From the NCBI RefSeq assembly GCF_943734655.1, contig NC_071354.1, positions 139,300,642 to 139,364,641 on the forward strand: a stretch of DNA of 64,000 nucleotides. The letters run 5' to 3'. This DNA comes from Sabethes cyaneus. Lineage: Eukaryota > Arthropoda > Insecta > Diptera > Culicidae. This document shows positions 36,331 through 47,880 of this stretch, one piece after another. Under the pieces are notes generated by a model that worked only from the letters and a program-made list of their open reading frames with translations, did not search any database and was not told the DNA's origin. The first letter of the stretch is position 1, and each line of letters begins with the position of its first letter. The position numbers and the translations under genes are program-made.

Positions 36331-36399
36331 GAAGTTTTACTACACACCTGACATGGTCACGATCAGACTCGAAGTTTTACTTGAAATAAGAGTTTTTCG

Positions 36400-37860
36400 T
36401 TTTATTCTCTCACATGATTTACTTCTTTTTTGTTCCGTTTTGTCGGCTTTTCTGCAGCCTTTTCTTGGATTTTGCTCTCACTTTCCTTCCGTTTTTCCCC
36501 TTTTTCTTTACCTTTTTCTTTTGTACTCCTATTTTTTGTTTCGCTTTCCGTGTTTTCTGTATCATCGTTCCGCTTTTCATCGTTTCCTGTCCTATTTTCT
36601 CTTATACTTTGTCCTGTCTTTTCTAATGTTTTTCACTCGTTTTGCTGTTGTTTATTACGTTTGCTGTCCTTTATCTTCTCTTTCCCCTCTTTATTCACTT
36701 TCAGTTTTTGTATTTTTCTAAGTGGTTTTATTTCCTTTTCATCTTCGTTAGTTCCGTTTTTCCTCTTTTCAATGCCGCGTTCTTTCGCTTTCACTGTCAT
36801 GTTTATTTTGTTTTTTGGCTCCCTCTTTTCTTTTTCCTTTCCGGTTTTCTGTTTTTATTTCCTGTTTTACGCATTTTTCTCTTCCATTTTACTTTTTTCT
36901 TTAGCCAGTTGTACCTGTTTTTCTTTTTTTCTGTCCGATTCCTCCATTTCTTTGTTCCAGCTTTCTCTTTTTTATATTCCGTTTGAACTCTATTCCCGGT
37001 TTCCTTGTTCCTTCTATGGAGGTTCTCTTTTCTCTCTCTCGCTATTCTTCTTTTCCTTTTTTGGTTTCTCTTATTTTTTCCGTATTCCTTTTCCTCTCCC
37101 GTTTTCTGTCTTTTTCTCTCTCAATTTTTTTCCGTCCGCTGATCCCTCTTTTTGTATTCCCGTTTCCCTAAGTCATGGTTTCCTTCTGTTCTGTTTTCGC
37201 GTTTTTTGTTTCATTTTTCCTTGTTTTCAGGCCTGTTTACCCTTATTTTTGGCTTTTATTGTCCCGTTTCGACTGTGATCTTTTTTCGGTCTCGGTTTTC
37301 GTCTATTTCGCTAACTCCTTTTCTATTCTGATTTTATTTTCGTTTATTTCGTCCTTTTTTATATTATGTTTTGCTTTTTCTCGTTTTTTGTCACGTTCTG
37401 TTTTTCTTTTCAGTTTTATCTCTTGTTTTCTGTTTTCGTTGCTCCATTTTTCTTGATCCCGTACTTTCTCCTCTTCTTTTTCTCCTTTTCAATCCAGTAT
37501 TTTCTCCTTTTCAGTACAGTTTAACCTAATTTATTTCATTTCTTCAATGTTTTTCATAATTTTTCTTCTTTTCTCTTCCGTTCTTTCTCTGTACAATCTC
37601 CTCGTTTTCTCTGTCTTCTCTTTTGTTTTTTAACTCTTCTCTCGGCTTATGTCTCGTTTATTATAGTCTCGCCTCCCATTGTGTCAGGATTTTTCTTTCG
37701 TTTTAATTTTTTTATGTCAGTATTTATTCCTTACTTTCGCGTTTTTCCTCTTTTCTATCCCGTTTGTCCAATTTTGTTACGTTTTGCTTCGTGCTCTTTG
37801 CCATTTTTTCTAGTTCGGTCTCATTTTTCTTTTTTTATTTTGCTTTTGGCTGGGGAGCAG
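36400..37860 (+). repeat. Strand-asymmetric polypyrimidine tract, about 1.45 kb
   Basis: The + strand is overwhelmingly T and C, in irregular units like TTTTCCGTTTTTC or TCTTTTTCC, with very few A. Because stop codons need A, long Phe/Ser/Leu/Val-rich frames appear (up to 282 codons at 36430-37278), all overlapping in different frames. I treat them as artefacts of composition, not genes. The tract is inserted in, or grew beside, the AATTGAA repeat domain. Confidence 0.9.
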
Positions 37861-39518
37861 CAGGAGATGAACTACCTCTAGATTAATCGATAGTCCATCT
37901 TTGAATATGCTAAGAAAATTTACTAACATTTTCATAAGTAACTGTTTACTCTGCGTTGTTTGGTTTATGAGATATGAATTTTAGTATCAAGTAAATATCC
38001 AGGAAACCCGAGTTTTACAACTATAACTCAGAAACAACATAACATGTTATCAGAAAATTTTTATCATTAATAGAGTAGAAATTGACAGACAAGAAAAAAT
38101 ATTTCGAACAATTTTCTTGTGAGAGAACATAACTTTTCGACTATTTTTTGGAGTTTTCTATCATCACTTAATATAAAATTAGGTTTAAAAATGGAAATGA
38201 AATGGTTTTAAATTGGATTTTAAACTAGACTTCTCAGACAACACAAGATCGTAATTAAAAGTTGATATGGAATCGTATGCATCATGTCAATTTTATATTG
38301 GAATTGTATGTATGTCAAAACAAACGGAACAATCAAGGGACTGGCAACCCTATCCCTACTCTATGTGCTTGACAGTAGCCAACATCTACTGCCGGCATGG
38401 GTATTATTTGCAAAAATCTGGATAGGATTTGAAAATAATACCCATCTGCCAGCATACCGGCTTTGCAGAGTGAAACGAACAGAACGTACAGCGGTGTCAT
38501 GCTGTTTCATTTACGCAATGGTTAGATGTTGACTGCAAAAACATGGCTGCCTAGCAGGACCTTGGGAACAATACGTTGTTTTGCAGTCGTCCGTATCCTC
38601 ATATACAACCCAAAACTGTGAATTATAAAACAGTATAGATGATTCTAATATTATAAGTTATATCTTATTCTGGAGAATTAAGTTGCGTGTTTTGAAAACC
38701 GGTGTATAAAATGTAAGATAGAATTGCTAATGGTTGTCAAAATTTTCGCACATATATTGCCTCCACTTTGGAATTTATATGTACTTATGTGGTGTGAAAT
38801 ATAACTTTTTCGTACAGATTTGATTTAGTATTTCTCAGTAGCAATCGAGATATACAACAAACCAAACTGTTTTCTGGATTGGAATTGGATTTTAAATGGG
38901 ATTTGAAATTACCTATATAAGGTATAAGCTATGAAAACAATTTCAACCAGTCATAGAGGATCACTGGGTGTTTTACCTCATTATAAGCGATGGATTGAGT
39001 AAGTGGAGGATATCAGCATAACAATCTTCCTGTTAACTTTAGTTCTTCAATCTGTTACCACAGGAAGTCACTATTATTAAGCCAAACTTCTGATTTTTTA
39101 CATTAAAAATTGAGGCGCTAGAATCAACTTTAATCAGCCCGAAAGTATTTTAATCACCTAGGTGCTTTCTTAAGCAGCCCAAACTTGTCTCAAATTATCT
39201 CTGTTATAAGTTTGTCACCATGACATCAAATAACGTAAACGTTCACATGTTTACTACAATATAGTATGTGAAAATTGAGTGCTTGACTTTTAGAAATGAT
39301 GTAATCAGTGCTCAAAAGTAGCGAGGTAGCGATCGTTTTCAGCAGTTGCGAGGTGGCAATTCTGCAATTTTTAATTCATCATTTTTTTGTCGAAAACACA
39401 GTAAATTGTGTTTGAATGATGAATTATATACATCTATGGTTAAGTGATTCAAGATGATGTTCTCTTAGGAAATAAAATTGACTATAAATTGGATTTAAAG
39501 TGCATTTGTAAATGGGCT
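37861..39518. other. No gene; scattered repeat pieces and a hairpin
   Basis: Remnants of the AATTGGA/TTGAAAT array occur at 38160-38230 and 38875-38925. At 38385-38450 GGCATGGGTATTATTTGCAA faces its complement near 38425-38447, forming a small hairpin. At about 38525-38552 a GTTGACTGCAAAAACATGGC word resembles 54581-54603, pointing to a shared repeat. No coding sequence is recognised. Confidence 0.45.
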
Positions 39519-39522
39519 TTAA

Positions 39523-39765
39523 CCCTCCGTTACTCGCGCTGTTGTATTTTGTACAACACCTGTGAACCGTTTACTTTATCCGGTATATCTCGGAATTGCA
39601 GCAATAAAAAAAATATTGTTTTTAGCAAAATTGATCCGCAGACTAAGATCTTTCAAACGGTGCAAAAAGTTTCATAAATTTTTTACCAAGTGGCATTAGT
39701 ATTCGAGTAAATTCTGTTAGGTTTTAGCATGCCTATAAATCGAAGTTGGCGTGAGTAACGAAAGG
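39523..39765. mobile_element. piggyBac-type MITE, TTAA-flanked
   Basis: Ends CCCTCCGTTACTCGCGC and GCGTGAGTAACGAAAGG are inverted repeats with three mismatches. Both abut TTAA (39519-39522 and 39766-39769). TTAA duplication with a CCC-type terminus is the piggyBac signature. 243 bp, no transposase. It carries a TTGTATTTTGTACAACA palindrome near its left end. Confidence 0.82.
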
Positions 39766-39867
39766 TTAAACTAGAATTGAAATTGGACTTGAAATCAGTG
39801 TTGAAATTGAGCTTAAGTAAGGCTTGAAAGCTCAACTTGTTTTCTGTTTTGTCATTCGGGTCATTCG

Positions 39868-39945
39868 GGCTTCTGCGGGGTTGGGATTTGAACCCGGGTC
39901 CTCGGCGTGAGAGGCGTGAATGCAAACCACGACCCCGAAGCTTAA
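39868..39945 (-). repeat. tRNA-derived SINE fragment
   Basis: On the minus strand it reads GTGGTTTGCATTCACGCC, then CTCTCACG, then a B-box-like GGGTTCAAATCCCA. The anticodon-like loop CTCTCAC would carry CTC, as in tRNA-Glu. The D-arm is altered, and the acceptor stem cannot be closed. A sister copy is at 44600-44672. Confidence 0.6.
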
Positions 39946-40568
39946 CTTGAAATTTAAATCATAGATGAACTTGAAACTGGACCTGTATTTACGCAACTAA
40001 TTCATTTATCGCAAAAATTGTGACCGATTGAATTGACAACTGCGGACTTCTGTGTTACAGAAATTAAATTTTACAGAGAAGGTGGGACACATGCTGCAGG
40101 ATGGGCTGCGCTTAATTCAATCCGCCCGCAATTGAAATTCTCCAAAAATGTTGAACTACATTAAAAACGATTTAAAGGTAAGGTAATAACCTTAATTGAC
40201 AATTTAATGTTACAATAATTAAAATGGAGTGCTTTTATTAGAAGTGCAAAATGATTCGCGGAGCATAATTCAAAATGTTGGGATGTACAAAACAGCGTAA
40301 ATGGCGTAATAGAAACAATCAATAATACAAAATCAGTTAATAAATAAAGTTTGTTATTTTGTATAAAGACATCTTTGGTAAATTCCGGAAGAAAAAGGAT
40401 GCGACTCCGGATCGATGACATTAGAAACATACAAGTTTCTAAAATTTATTTTGAGTTGAAATCTGATAGATGGGCCAAAAATTATCACTTTAAATGAGCC
40501 GCAACGTCTTAAAATTTCATGAAATCTTGTGTGTGAACATATTTAATGACCTTATGAAAAAAAAAGTA
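39946..40568. other. No recognisable gene
   Basis: AT-rich spacer; no inverted or tandem repeat recognised. Confidence 0.45.
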
Positions 40569-41509
40569 CCGTCATCCGGGGATACTTGCAACACGGGGGT
40601 TACTTGCAACACTTTGGCGCATCGCACTTTTGACAGCTCTAACGCATTTGTTTGTTAACATAACCATTTGTACCCAATGCCATTTTAAAGAAGGGACGTT
40701 TACCTATTGTTTAGTTAAGTTTAATCCATTACATCATTGTTTTGCTTGTTTCTATACGATTGGAAAGTAATACCACTTTCAGAGTAGGAAAAATGGATGT
40801 GCAGAGTTGCGTCAATTCATTGACATGGAATTATCTTTTATTGTTTGGTTCCTGTACACAATAAGTGCATCATATTAGCTAACAAATAGATACTTTGAGC
40901 TTTGTTTATATTTTGAACTTGGAGAAGAAACGATGAATTCGTGTTGTTACTTCCAATATGGCGCGGCTAGCAGCACTTCTAAAAATGAAAATTATCGTAA
41001 TAGACAGTATATACAAAGTAAGTTTGCATCTGTACGATGTTATTTCGTCTACCACCATCTCCAGAAAAATTAAAATTGTAAAAAATTTCACGTGCCTTGA
41101 AACGGCAATATGGAGTTCGCCGACATGCTACATTTTCACCGAATATCTTTAAAAAAGCGATAGACGAAATTGGGAAACAAAAAACGCCTCCAGTATCTCT
41201 TGTTTTACTACAAATACATTCAAAATATCTCAAAATAGTCATTCGCGGTTTGAAATCAGATATAAAATCATAAGAAACGCAAAATCAGAAAAGTGTTGCA
41301 AGTAACCCCGTTTACTGGGTAACTTGCAACACCCCTATTTTCGGATCATTCTACAGATTCATTTAGTTTATATTTTTTCTCATAATCATAAATCAAAAGT
41401 ACTCACCACTATACAAGTTTTGGCTACTTACACTTGGACCTAAACGGTATACTTCGAAAGATATACTAAGTCTAAGTTCAAAAGTGTTGCAAGTATCCCC
41501 GGATGACGG
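40569..41509. mobile_element. 941-bp non-autonomous TIR element, TA-flanked
   Basis: Perfect 26-bp terminal inverted repeats start CCGTCATCCGGGGATACTTG and are flanked by TA (40567-40568, 41510-41511). Subterminal copies of the motif (TTACTTGCAACAC at about 40599; TAACTTGCAACACCCC at about 41320 and AAGTAACCCCG at about 41300) repeat the inner part of the TIR. Open frames inside (up to 87 codons on the minus strand) do not resemble a transposase. It is probably a deletion derivative of a Tc1/mariner-superfamily transposon. Perfect TIRs suggest recent movement. Confidence 0.9.
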
Positions 41510-41511
41510 TA

Positions 41512-42193
41512 TTCAAAAATTCAAGGTCTTCTGTCTTGTTTAAAACAAATTTTAATTGTACAACCAAAATTAAAGAAAATGCAAGCAAATTTTGCCAGCA
41601 ATTTAAGAAAAGTTTAAGCAAAAAGTTCCACACGAAATACGTCTCAGTGTTGTGGACAACTGCGATGAAAAGCCGAAAAAACTGTGATCTAAATCATGGA
41701 AAGTTTTAAGAATATTTTTTAGTTATTTGACAACATTTGACAACAATCTTTTAGTGATAAAAGTTTCACGAATGTGGGTTTGTTGTCCTTGAGCTACGAC
41801 AGAAAAACTTGATTTCCCCAAATATTTTCCAACTTCAACGATTCATATCTCATGAAGCAAGCATTGTGGAGAAAATATTTTATTAATATTATAAATGTAA
41901 GTATAGGTAGGTACATTTTCTCAGCAATCCAGAAAAGAATATCATTTGGGAAAAGTTTTTCACAAAACTTTCCGCGATGACGGAGTAGAAAAAACTAATT
42001 TATGAATTATAAAGGAAATTTTTCAAATATTTTTGAAGACTTAAAAATATCACCTGACATCCCTGCTTACGCGTTACGCCACACAGTACGCACAACGCAG
42101 TGACAGTCGCGCATGCATGCAAGCGTGCTGTTTTTGTTTAGTCTATTTCGAGCAGTCGTTGGTAGTGGTAGTCGGTTTGCGTAGTGATTGAAT
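41512..42193. other. Upstream flank of third aaNAT-like gene
   Basis: No gene seen. The last 130 bp before the ATG turn GC-richer. A GAGCAGTCG word at about 42151 could serve as initiator, but no clear TATA box is present. Confidence 0.4.
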
Positions 42194-42847
42194 ATGTCTA
42201 CGAATTGTATTGAGCTTCGCGTTGCCCGCCCGAATGAAGAAGATCTCGTTTTAAATGTCTTGCGTACTATCTATTACCCGGAGGAATCCATAACCATTTC
42301 TTATGTGCACGGAAAACAACCGACTGCCGATGATGAACGTTTCTCTCTGTCGTTTGTCGCCCAAGGTATGGTGGTACTGGCCGAAGACAAGAATGCTGGA
42401 ACAATCGTCGGCATTTCGATTGCTGGTCCAATTGAGCCAGGCGATCCGGACCGTATGATCGAGGAAGCTGCCACAACGGAGACCAAGAAATGGGCGGATA
42501 TTTTGAAACTGTTGGCACTTTTAGAGCGGACAGCCGACGTTTGTGGACGGTACGGAATTAAAAAGGCTTATCATGTGCACATTTTAGCGGTAGACCCAGC
42601 CTGTAGAGGTCAATCGTTGGGACTTCGATTGATGCAATTTCAAATGGATCTGGCGCGAAAATTTTGTTTTGATGCGATTAGTGCAGATTTCACTAGTATT
42701 TACTCTGCTAGACTCGCTGACAAGTTGGGGATGGAAACTATTAGTCAGCTGTCTTTGGCTGATTATCGAGACGAAAATGGTGATAAGCTTTTTTGTCCTC
42801 AGGAGGCTCATAAGCTGATAAAAACATGTGTTAAAATTTTGCATTAG
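42194..42847 (+). CDS. Arylalkylamine N-acetyltransferase-like protein (GNAT), copy 3
   Basis: A 217-aa intronless paralogue of the genes at 33757 and 34682. The N-terminal block is YYPEESITISYVHGK: Glu31 is kept, but the usual Pro after it is Ser. Motif A at about 127-150 reads HILAVDPACRGQSLGLRL with Arg138-Gly139. The serine segment ADFTSIYSARLADKLGM has Thr in place of the first Ser pair, and LADYRDENG closes the domain. Acetyl-CoA binding should be intact, while the changed residue after Glu31 and the Thr suggest a somewhat different amine pocket. The ATG at 42194 is chosen because the frame upstream lacks an ATG. Overlapping AATAAA signals lie at 42863-42872. It is separated from the tandem pair by repeat DNA. 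Confidence 0.9.
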   Translation: MSTNCIELRVARPNEEDLVLNVLRTIYYPEESITISYVHGKQPTADDERFSLSFVAQGMVVLAEDKNAGTIVGISIAGPIEPGDPDRMIEEAATTETKKWADILKLLALLERTADVCGRYGIKKAYHVHILAVDPACRGQSLGLRLMQFQMDLARKFCFDAISADFTSIYSARLADKLGMETISQLSLADYRDENGDKLFCPQEAHKLIKTCVKILH

Positions 42848-42862
42848 AATTACTAAAATAAA

Positions 42863-42872
42863 AATAAATAAA
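42863..42872 (+). terminator. Polyadenylation signal (overlapping AATAAA)
   Basis: AATAAATAAA starts 16 bp after the stop codon of the third aaNAT-like gene. Confidence 0.6.
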
Positions 42873-44599
42873 GAAAATTAAACTAGCAGACTTTTATTGT
42901 GCATGAGTGAAATATGTGATGACTTGACTTTAGTTGTACCAAGCGGTACCGAACGACTTTTTGCCTAAACCATCCCAAAATATCAGAATGTACAGAAAAC
43001 CCTCAAACGCGGTTGTTGATCTCTCCGCAATGCCGACTATTCATAAGGCTAACAAAGCGAGTACATTTGTACGGATTACTATTTCAGTAAAGCGTGACTG
43101 TGCTCTGGTGAGCTAGAGCGTGTTCGGAAAAGTCGCTACTCAAATTGAAAATTTAACTAATCCCGTTTTTACACCGATGACACCGTACTGTCGGTAGCAA
43201 CGCTTTATACAATCCACTTTTACGCATCACATTATGTTTCAAAAATATGGTTTTGCTCGGTAAATAGACGACAATCAGAGAGATTCGTACGGTTGCTCCG
43301 TTATACAGCAATATACAACCCTTAAGGATAAAGCGGCAAAGCGAGTCGCATGGCACTAGTAATTTGGTGATCCCTTTACGGTAATAATATCACTTGGCGT
43401 TGGACTGCTCGTTTCAATGTGTTTATGTCTGTCTGTCTGTATTTGTTTGTTTCTCTATGAGCCCGCCAGTTTTGCGAGCTGTCTTTTCAAATGAACAAGA
43501 TGATCTGAACCCGACGGCGAAGCCAAGACGTTTCTGGCTAGAAAATAAGATATAAGATTATGGCCTTTAATGTTATCTGCTATTGGAGCTGCTTAACAAT
43601 CGCAAATTGCAAGCGGGCAATTTTCATGAGCTACCAGTTTTATTTTTTGAAATAAGAAATAGTAACGAATGTTCTCCATTGAATTAATGGTATTCGCTTC
43701 ATTTGTGTTTGAATATGTTGTAGGTACAATACATTACTCATGCTATATCGTCAATCCATGCTTCATTGTATTACAACTTTATTATTGTATTCAGCTTTCT
43801 ACCCTGTGTATGTACCTCAGATCTTTTATAAATTATACAAACTATTTGTGAATGAACTCAAAAATTGCTGAAAAACAGATCCGATTTGGAATACCGAAAA
43901 GGAATGGTGGCGCTTTTAAGCTTCTGCTTCTTTTATAGAAATTGCTTTTTCGTGGACACTTGCTGGTAGCGACTTTGTTGCGGATTTTTTTTTAAATTGC
44001 AATAGACTGTCGGCAGTGCGTGTTTATTTACACAGTTTATGACTAACTGCATCTGCATGTTTCAATGATGTTACATACCTGGGTGTCTGCTGATATTGTT
44101 GAATGCCCTAATGACAATTAGGGAAGGCGTAGGCACCATGAAATTCTCCGGAAAATTTTATATAAGATCGCTTAGATTTTGTCAGTTAGCAGGTGGTTTC
44201 TGAATTTCGTTCATTTTTAGGCTAGTTTTTCCCATAGTGCAATGAAGTGTAATAAAGCCATTTTCAAGTTTCGGAATTACTTCGAAGTTTCGAATAATCT
44301 CAGGAGTGAAATACCACAAATAACAAGCACAATTAAATAATAAAATCATAAAAATTTGTACGAAATTGTTACTTTTATTTAAATATATACAAAAGTATCC
44401 AGAACATGAAAATTTATTATATTAATTCTATGTTGAAATGCATCTTTTTCAATGAAATTAAATTTTATGTTTCATTTACATTATTTAGTCATGAAAATGT
44501 CCGGAAGCTGTAAGCAGACGAGTTTAAACATATTTTCACTAAAACTGATAACATTTTTTTTTTGTTTGATTATAGTCACTTTAACAGCTTAGGTCATTC
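42873..44599. other. Unassigned DNA
   Basis: No supported gene. Open frames at 42934-43116 and 43669-43851 are short and featureless. A (TGTC)n-like run is at 43425-43440. Confidence 0.4.
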
Positions 44600-44672
44600 G
44601 TGACTTGGGATTTGAACCCAGGTCCTCGGCGTGAGAGGCGTGAATGCTAACCACTACGCCGGGATTGACCCC
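44600..44672 (-). repeat. tRNA-derived SINE fragment, sister of 39868-39945
   Basis: On the minus strand: CGGCGTAGTGGTTAGCATTC, then ACGCCTCTCACGCCGAGG, then CTGGGTTCAAATCCCAAG. The A-box-like GTAGTGGTTAGC and the B-box are better preserved than in the sister copy. The shared anticodon-like CTC points to a tRNA-Glu-like origin, but the anticodon stem does not pair fully. Confidence 0.65.
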
Positions 44673-45042
44673 TAACTGATAACATCATTGGATTGCGCGG
44701 CCAAAAACCCATAGAAAAAGTATATTGGCATGTTTTCACATCAAACTGTTTTAGAGATATTTAAACCCGAAAAATGATTTTTTTTTATCATTTAAGAAGT
44801 AGCGCCACTGCTATGGGGATTGATCAATCGGCATGAAATTTTGGGAAATTGGTTGCGGGGTCGGAATGAACAATTATGCCAACTTTGGTTGAAATCGCTG
44901 ATGGTCGGATCCAATTTTTCCGATTTTTGTGTCAACTTTAATTGGAATGACCCATATACCTATTGAAGATTAATATTTCCTTCCGAGTTTTTGAACGACT
45001 GCACCGATTTTGATGATTTTGATACCAAATGAAAGGTTTTAC
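44673..45042. other. No recognisable gene
   Basis: AT-rich; wording (GACTGCACCGATTTTGATGATTTTGATACC) looks like dispersed repeat, not delimited. Confidence 0.35.
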
Positions 45043-45283
45043 TCAGGTAATCAATATTTTTTTTTCACATCTGGCATTTTATACTGCATGCTGCTGTTTA
45101 CTAGCTTTATGACTGCCTAACTGCTTTAAATTGGCATTATATTCTTCTTGTCGGTAATTAGCTGAAAATAAGCATTGTCAGTAAAGAAGCTGTATATTAG
45201 GCCAAACTAGTTTTTAAGTAGAATTTAAGGTGACTTAAATACATGCATTTGAATGGCATTGGTAATGTTTATTGGTTGGCTGG
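45043..45283. mobile_element. MITE-like repeat, second copy of the one at 48350-52131
   Basis: Ends CAGGTAATCAATA and TATTGGTTGGCTG are degenerate inverted repeats. The interior matches 48405-48520 plus 52011-52131 block for block: CTGGCATTTTATACT, TCGGTAATTAGCTG, CTGTATATT and GGTGACTTAAAT. This copy lacks the LTR element and so represents the uninterrupted form. Confidence 0.75.
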
Positions 45284-46927
45284 GTAGTATTCTTAATATT
45301 TATTACTTGTCAGTAGAAGTGATATGAACCAATTAGCACAGCGTTATCTAACATTTGAATTATTTTTCAAAAACGTGTCGATTGCTATCGCAAATAATTT
45401 ACTTTACTAGTTGGTTTCCTTTCACTACCAGGTGAAATAAATTGGATTTTACAATTTATTGTACGACATATAGTTCAAGAGTTACTAATAAATAAGTTGA
45501 TTGAAATAAGTGATGTCATAGAAAATCCCAAAATTTCTTTTGGATTTTTATGGGAAAATAGATGATTTACAATTTTTAAATTGTTATACTAAAATATTGA
45601 AAAATTATTGTTCCAACTATGCTTTCAGTATATTTCAAGTGCTTACACTATTTGAGCGGTTGTATAACAAACTGGGCAATCATTTGACGAAGGTGATATT
45701 TGTTTTATTTATTTTTTTATTGTTTAACAACTCATCTGACTTAAAGTCTAAATGAACTATTATTAATAATATTTGTAACACAATAGAAATATGAACTCTT
45801 ATAAAAGTGATAAAATTGATTATAACAAAAAAACTTTTAGTGAAAAAAATCCAAATAATAACTTGAATTAGATCAATTTGTAAGCATATATTTTTACTTG
45901 GCGGGAGAAAAAGCATCCAAATATCAAGTGTATTTAGGTACAGTTCATTTGCAAATAATTCACATGTATATCCGACGTGGAAGTTCCTCTAAGCAAAAAT
46001 AGCCTTTTACTGGCCGAGGTTAAGAAAGATTTGTATCCTACTTTATTCAAGGCCTGCCCATGGTAGCCCCAAAAAAGTATGTTTATATAGGTAGCATTCC
46101 ATGCTGTTGTCACCTTTCTGTTTTCTTCGAAGAGGAACCAAAAATCCAAATTGGAACAAAAACATCTCCATTTTGGCAGCAAACCATACCGGGTACTCAC
46201 GTATGTACGTACATACTATTGCCAACCTACTTGAGTTTTAATGTCAATCCGCACTGCAGTATTCGGTCCGAACGATCGACACAAACCCGAACAAGGTTTT
46301 GCAGTGATTGTTTGTGTAATAATTCATAGCTAATGACCAAAGTTAATTGAACGTTCTGCGCCGTCATTTCTCCTAACACGGTTCGAAGGAAAGCAGAAAG
46401 CAAAAGGGACAGAGCCTCGAAGGCGGCGCCCAGGACGGGTATTGGAACATAGCCCGATAAATGCCTCTGCTACGCATTACAGCCGCCATAGTAAATGAGA
46501 GAGGAATACTGAAGCAAACAAATAAATCCATTAATTATGATTGTAATTTAATGCGTCAAATTCGCAGTTGAACCATGCCGCGTTGAGTATGATCTTGAGA
46601 ACGAAACGTCGATGGTTCTTTGCTATTCCGAAACGTTATAGATTCTTACTATTAAGGAAATTGACTGCCAAAATTTTTTTTAGACAATTTAAAAAATGGA
46701 ACCATTAAGAGATTACTAATGTAATTTGTAGCACAAATGAAACTTCCCACATTTTTTTTGTAGTTAATCAAACAGCTTACAATTGTAACAATGTGAACGT
46801 TGAGTTAGGCATAATATAACTTAGTTTTGAAATGTGAGTTTAGACAAAATACTGCGTGGTCTGACATGATAAACAAATTAATAAACAAGTAAATAAACGT
46901 AAACATGTCGCTAGATAAAAATCTAAA
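45284..46927. other. Unassigned DNA
   Basis: No supported gene. The open frames at 45934-46329 are on both strands and featureless. Confidence 0.4.
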
Positions 46928-46979
46928 TCTATACCTATAAAAAAGGATTTCTGTCTGTCCGTATGTTCCTTATAGAATC

Positions 46980-47880
46980 GAAAACTACTGAACCAATCGG
47001 CGTGAAAATTTGCATGTAGAGGTTTTTGGGGCCAGGAAAGGTTTTAGTGATGGTTAGAGACCCTTCCCCCCACTAAGAGGGGGGGGGGGCTCCCATACAA
47101 ATGAAACACAAATTTCTGCATAACTCGAGACCTAATCAAGCAAATAGAACAACATTTGGCATGTGGGTGTTTTCGGCGACAAGAATTGATTCTATGGTAA
47201 ATTGAGACCCCTTTCCTCTTTATAAGGGGAATTATAACTCCTCTCCCCTTTAAGAGGGGGGGGCTTCCATACAAATTTCCTCATAACTCGAGAACTAATC
47301 AAGCAAATGGAACCAAATTTGACATTTGAAGGTTTTCGAGCGCAAGAAAATTTTCTATGGTGAATTAGGACCCCTCTCCACTTTAAGAGGGGGGGCTCCT
47401 GTACAAATGAAATACAAATTTCCTCATAATTCGAGAACTAATCAAGCAAATGGAACCAAATTTGGCATGTGGCCGTTTTTGGAGGCAACCATTTTTTCCA
47501 TGATGAATTAGGACTTCTTACCTTTTTAGCAGAGGGGGGGGGGGCTCCCATATAAACGAAATACAAATTTGCTAACTCTAGAACTAATCAAGCAAATGGA
47601 ACCAAATTTAGCATGTGGGTGTTTTTGTAGGTAAGAATGTTTTCTATGGTGAATTAGGACCCCTCCCCACTTTAGGAGGGGGGCTCCTATACAAATGAAA
47701 AACAAATTTCCTCATAACTCGAGAACTAAACAAGCAAATGGAACCAAATTTGGCATGTGGGAGATTTTTGAGTCTTGAATTTATTTTATGATAGTTAGAG
47801 ACCTCTCACCCCTGTGGTAGGAGGATATGGACTGTCATACAAATAAAACAGAAATTTTTGCGAAACTCAAAAATTAATCG
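46980..47880 (+). repeat. Tandem repeat array, six to seven units of about 120-150 bp
   Basis: Each unit holds TAACTCGAGAACTAATCAAG, CAAATGGAACCAAATTTGGC, ATGTGGG, a TTTTTG-rich linker, TTTTCTATGGTGAATTAGGA, CCCCTCYCC and a GGGGGGGCTCC run, then ATACAAATGAAA. Units vary in length and by small indels. Non-coding. Arrays of this kind are part of the Helitron-like element. Confidence 0.9.

Noticed and set aside
36242..37881. Overlapping Phe/Ser/Leu-rich frames resembling multi-pass membrane proteins
   Set aside because: All + strand frames are open at once because the tract nearly lacks A; no conserved motif.
40906..41242. Frames inside the 941-bp TIR element as transposase
   Set aside because: No DDE/D signature or DNA-binding domain; too short.
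46980..47880. Tandem array considered as CRISPR
   Set aside because: Units of 120-150 bp repeated over their full length without unique spacers, in an animal genome.
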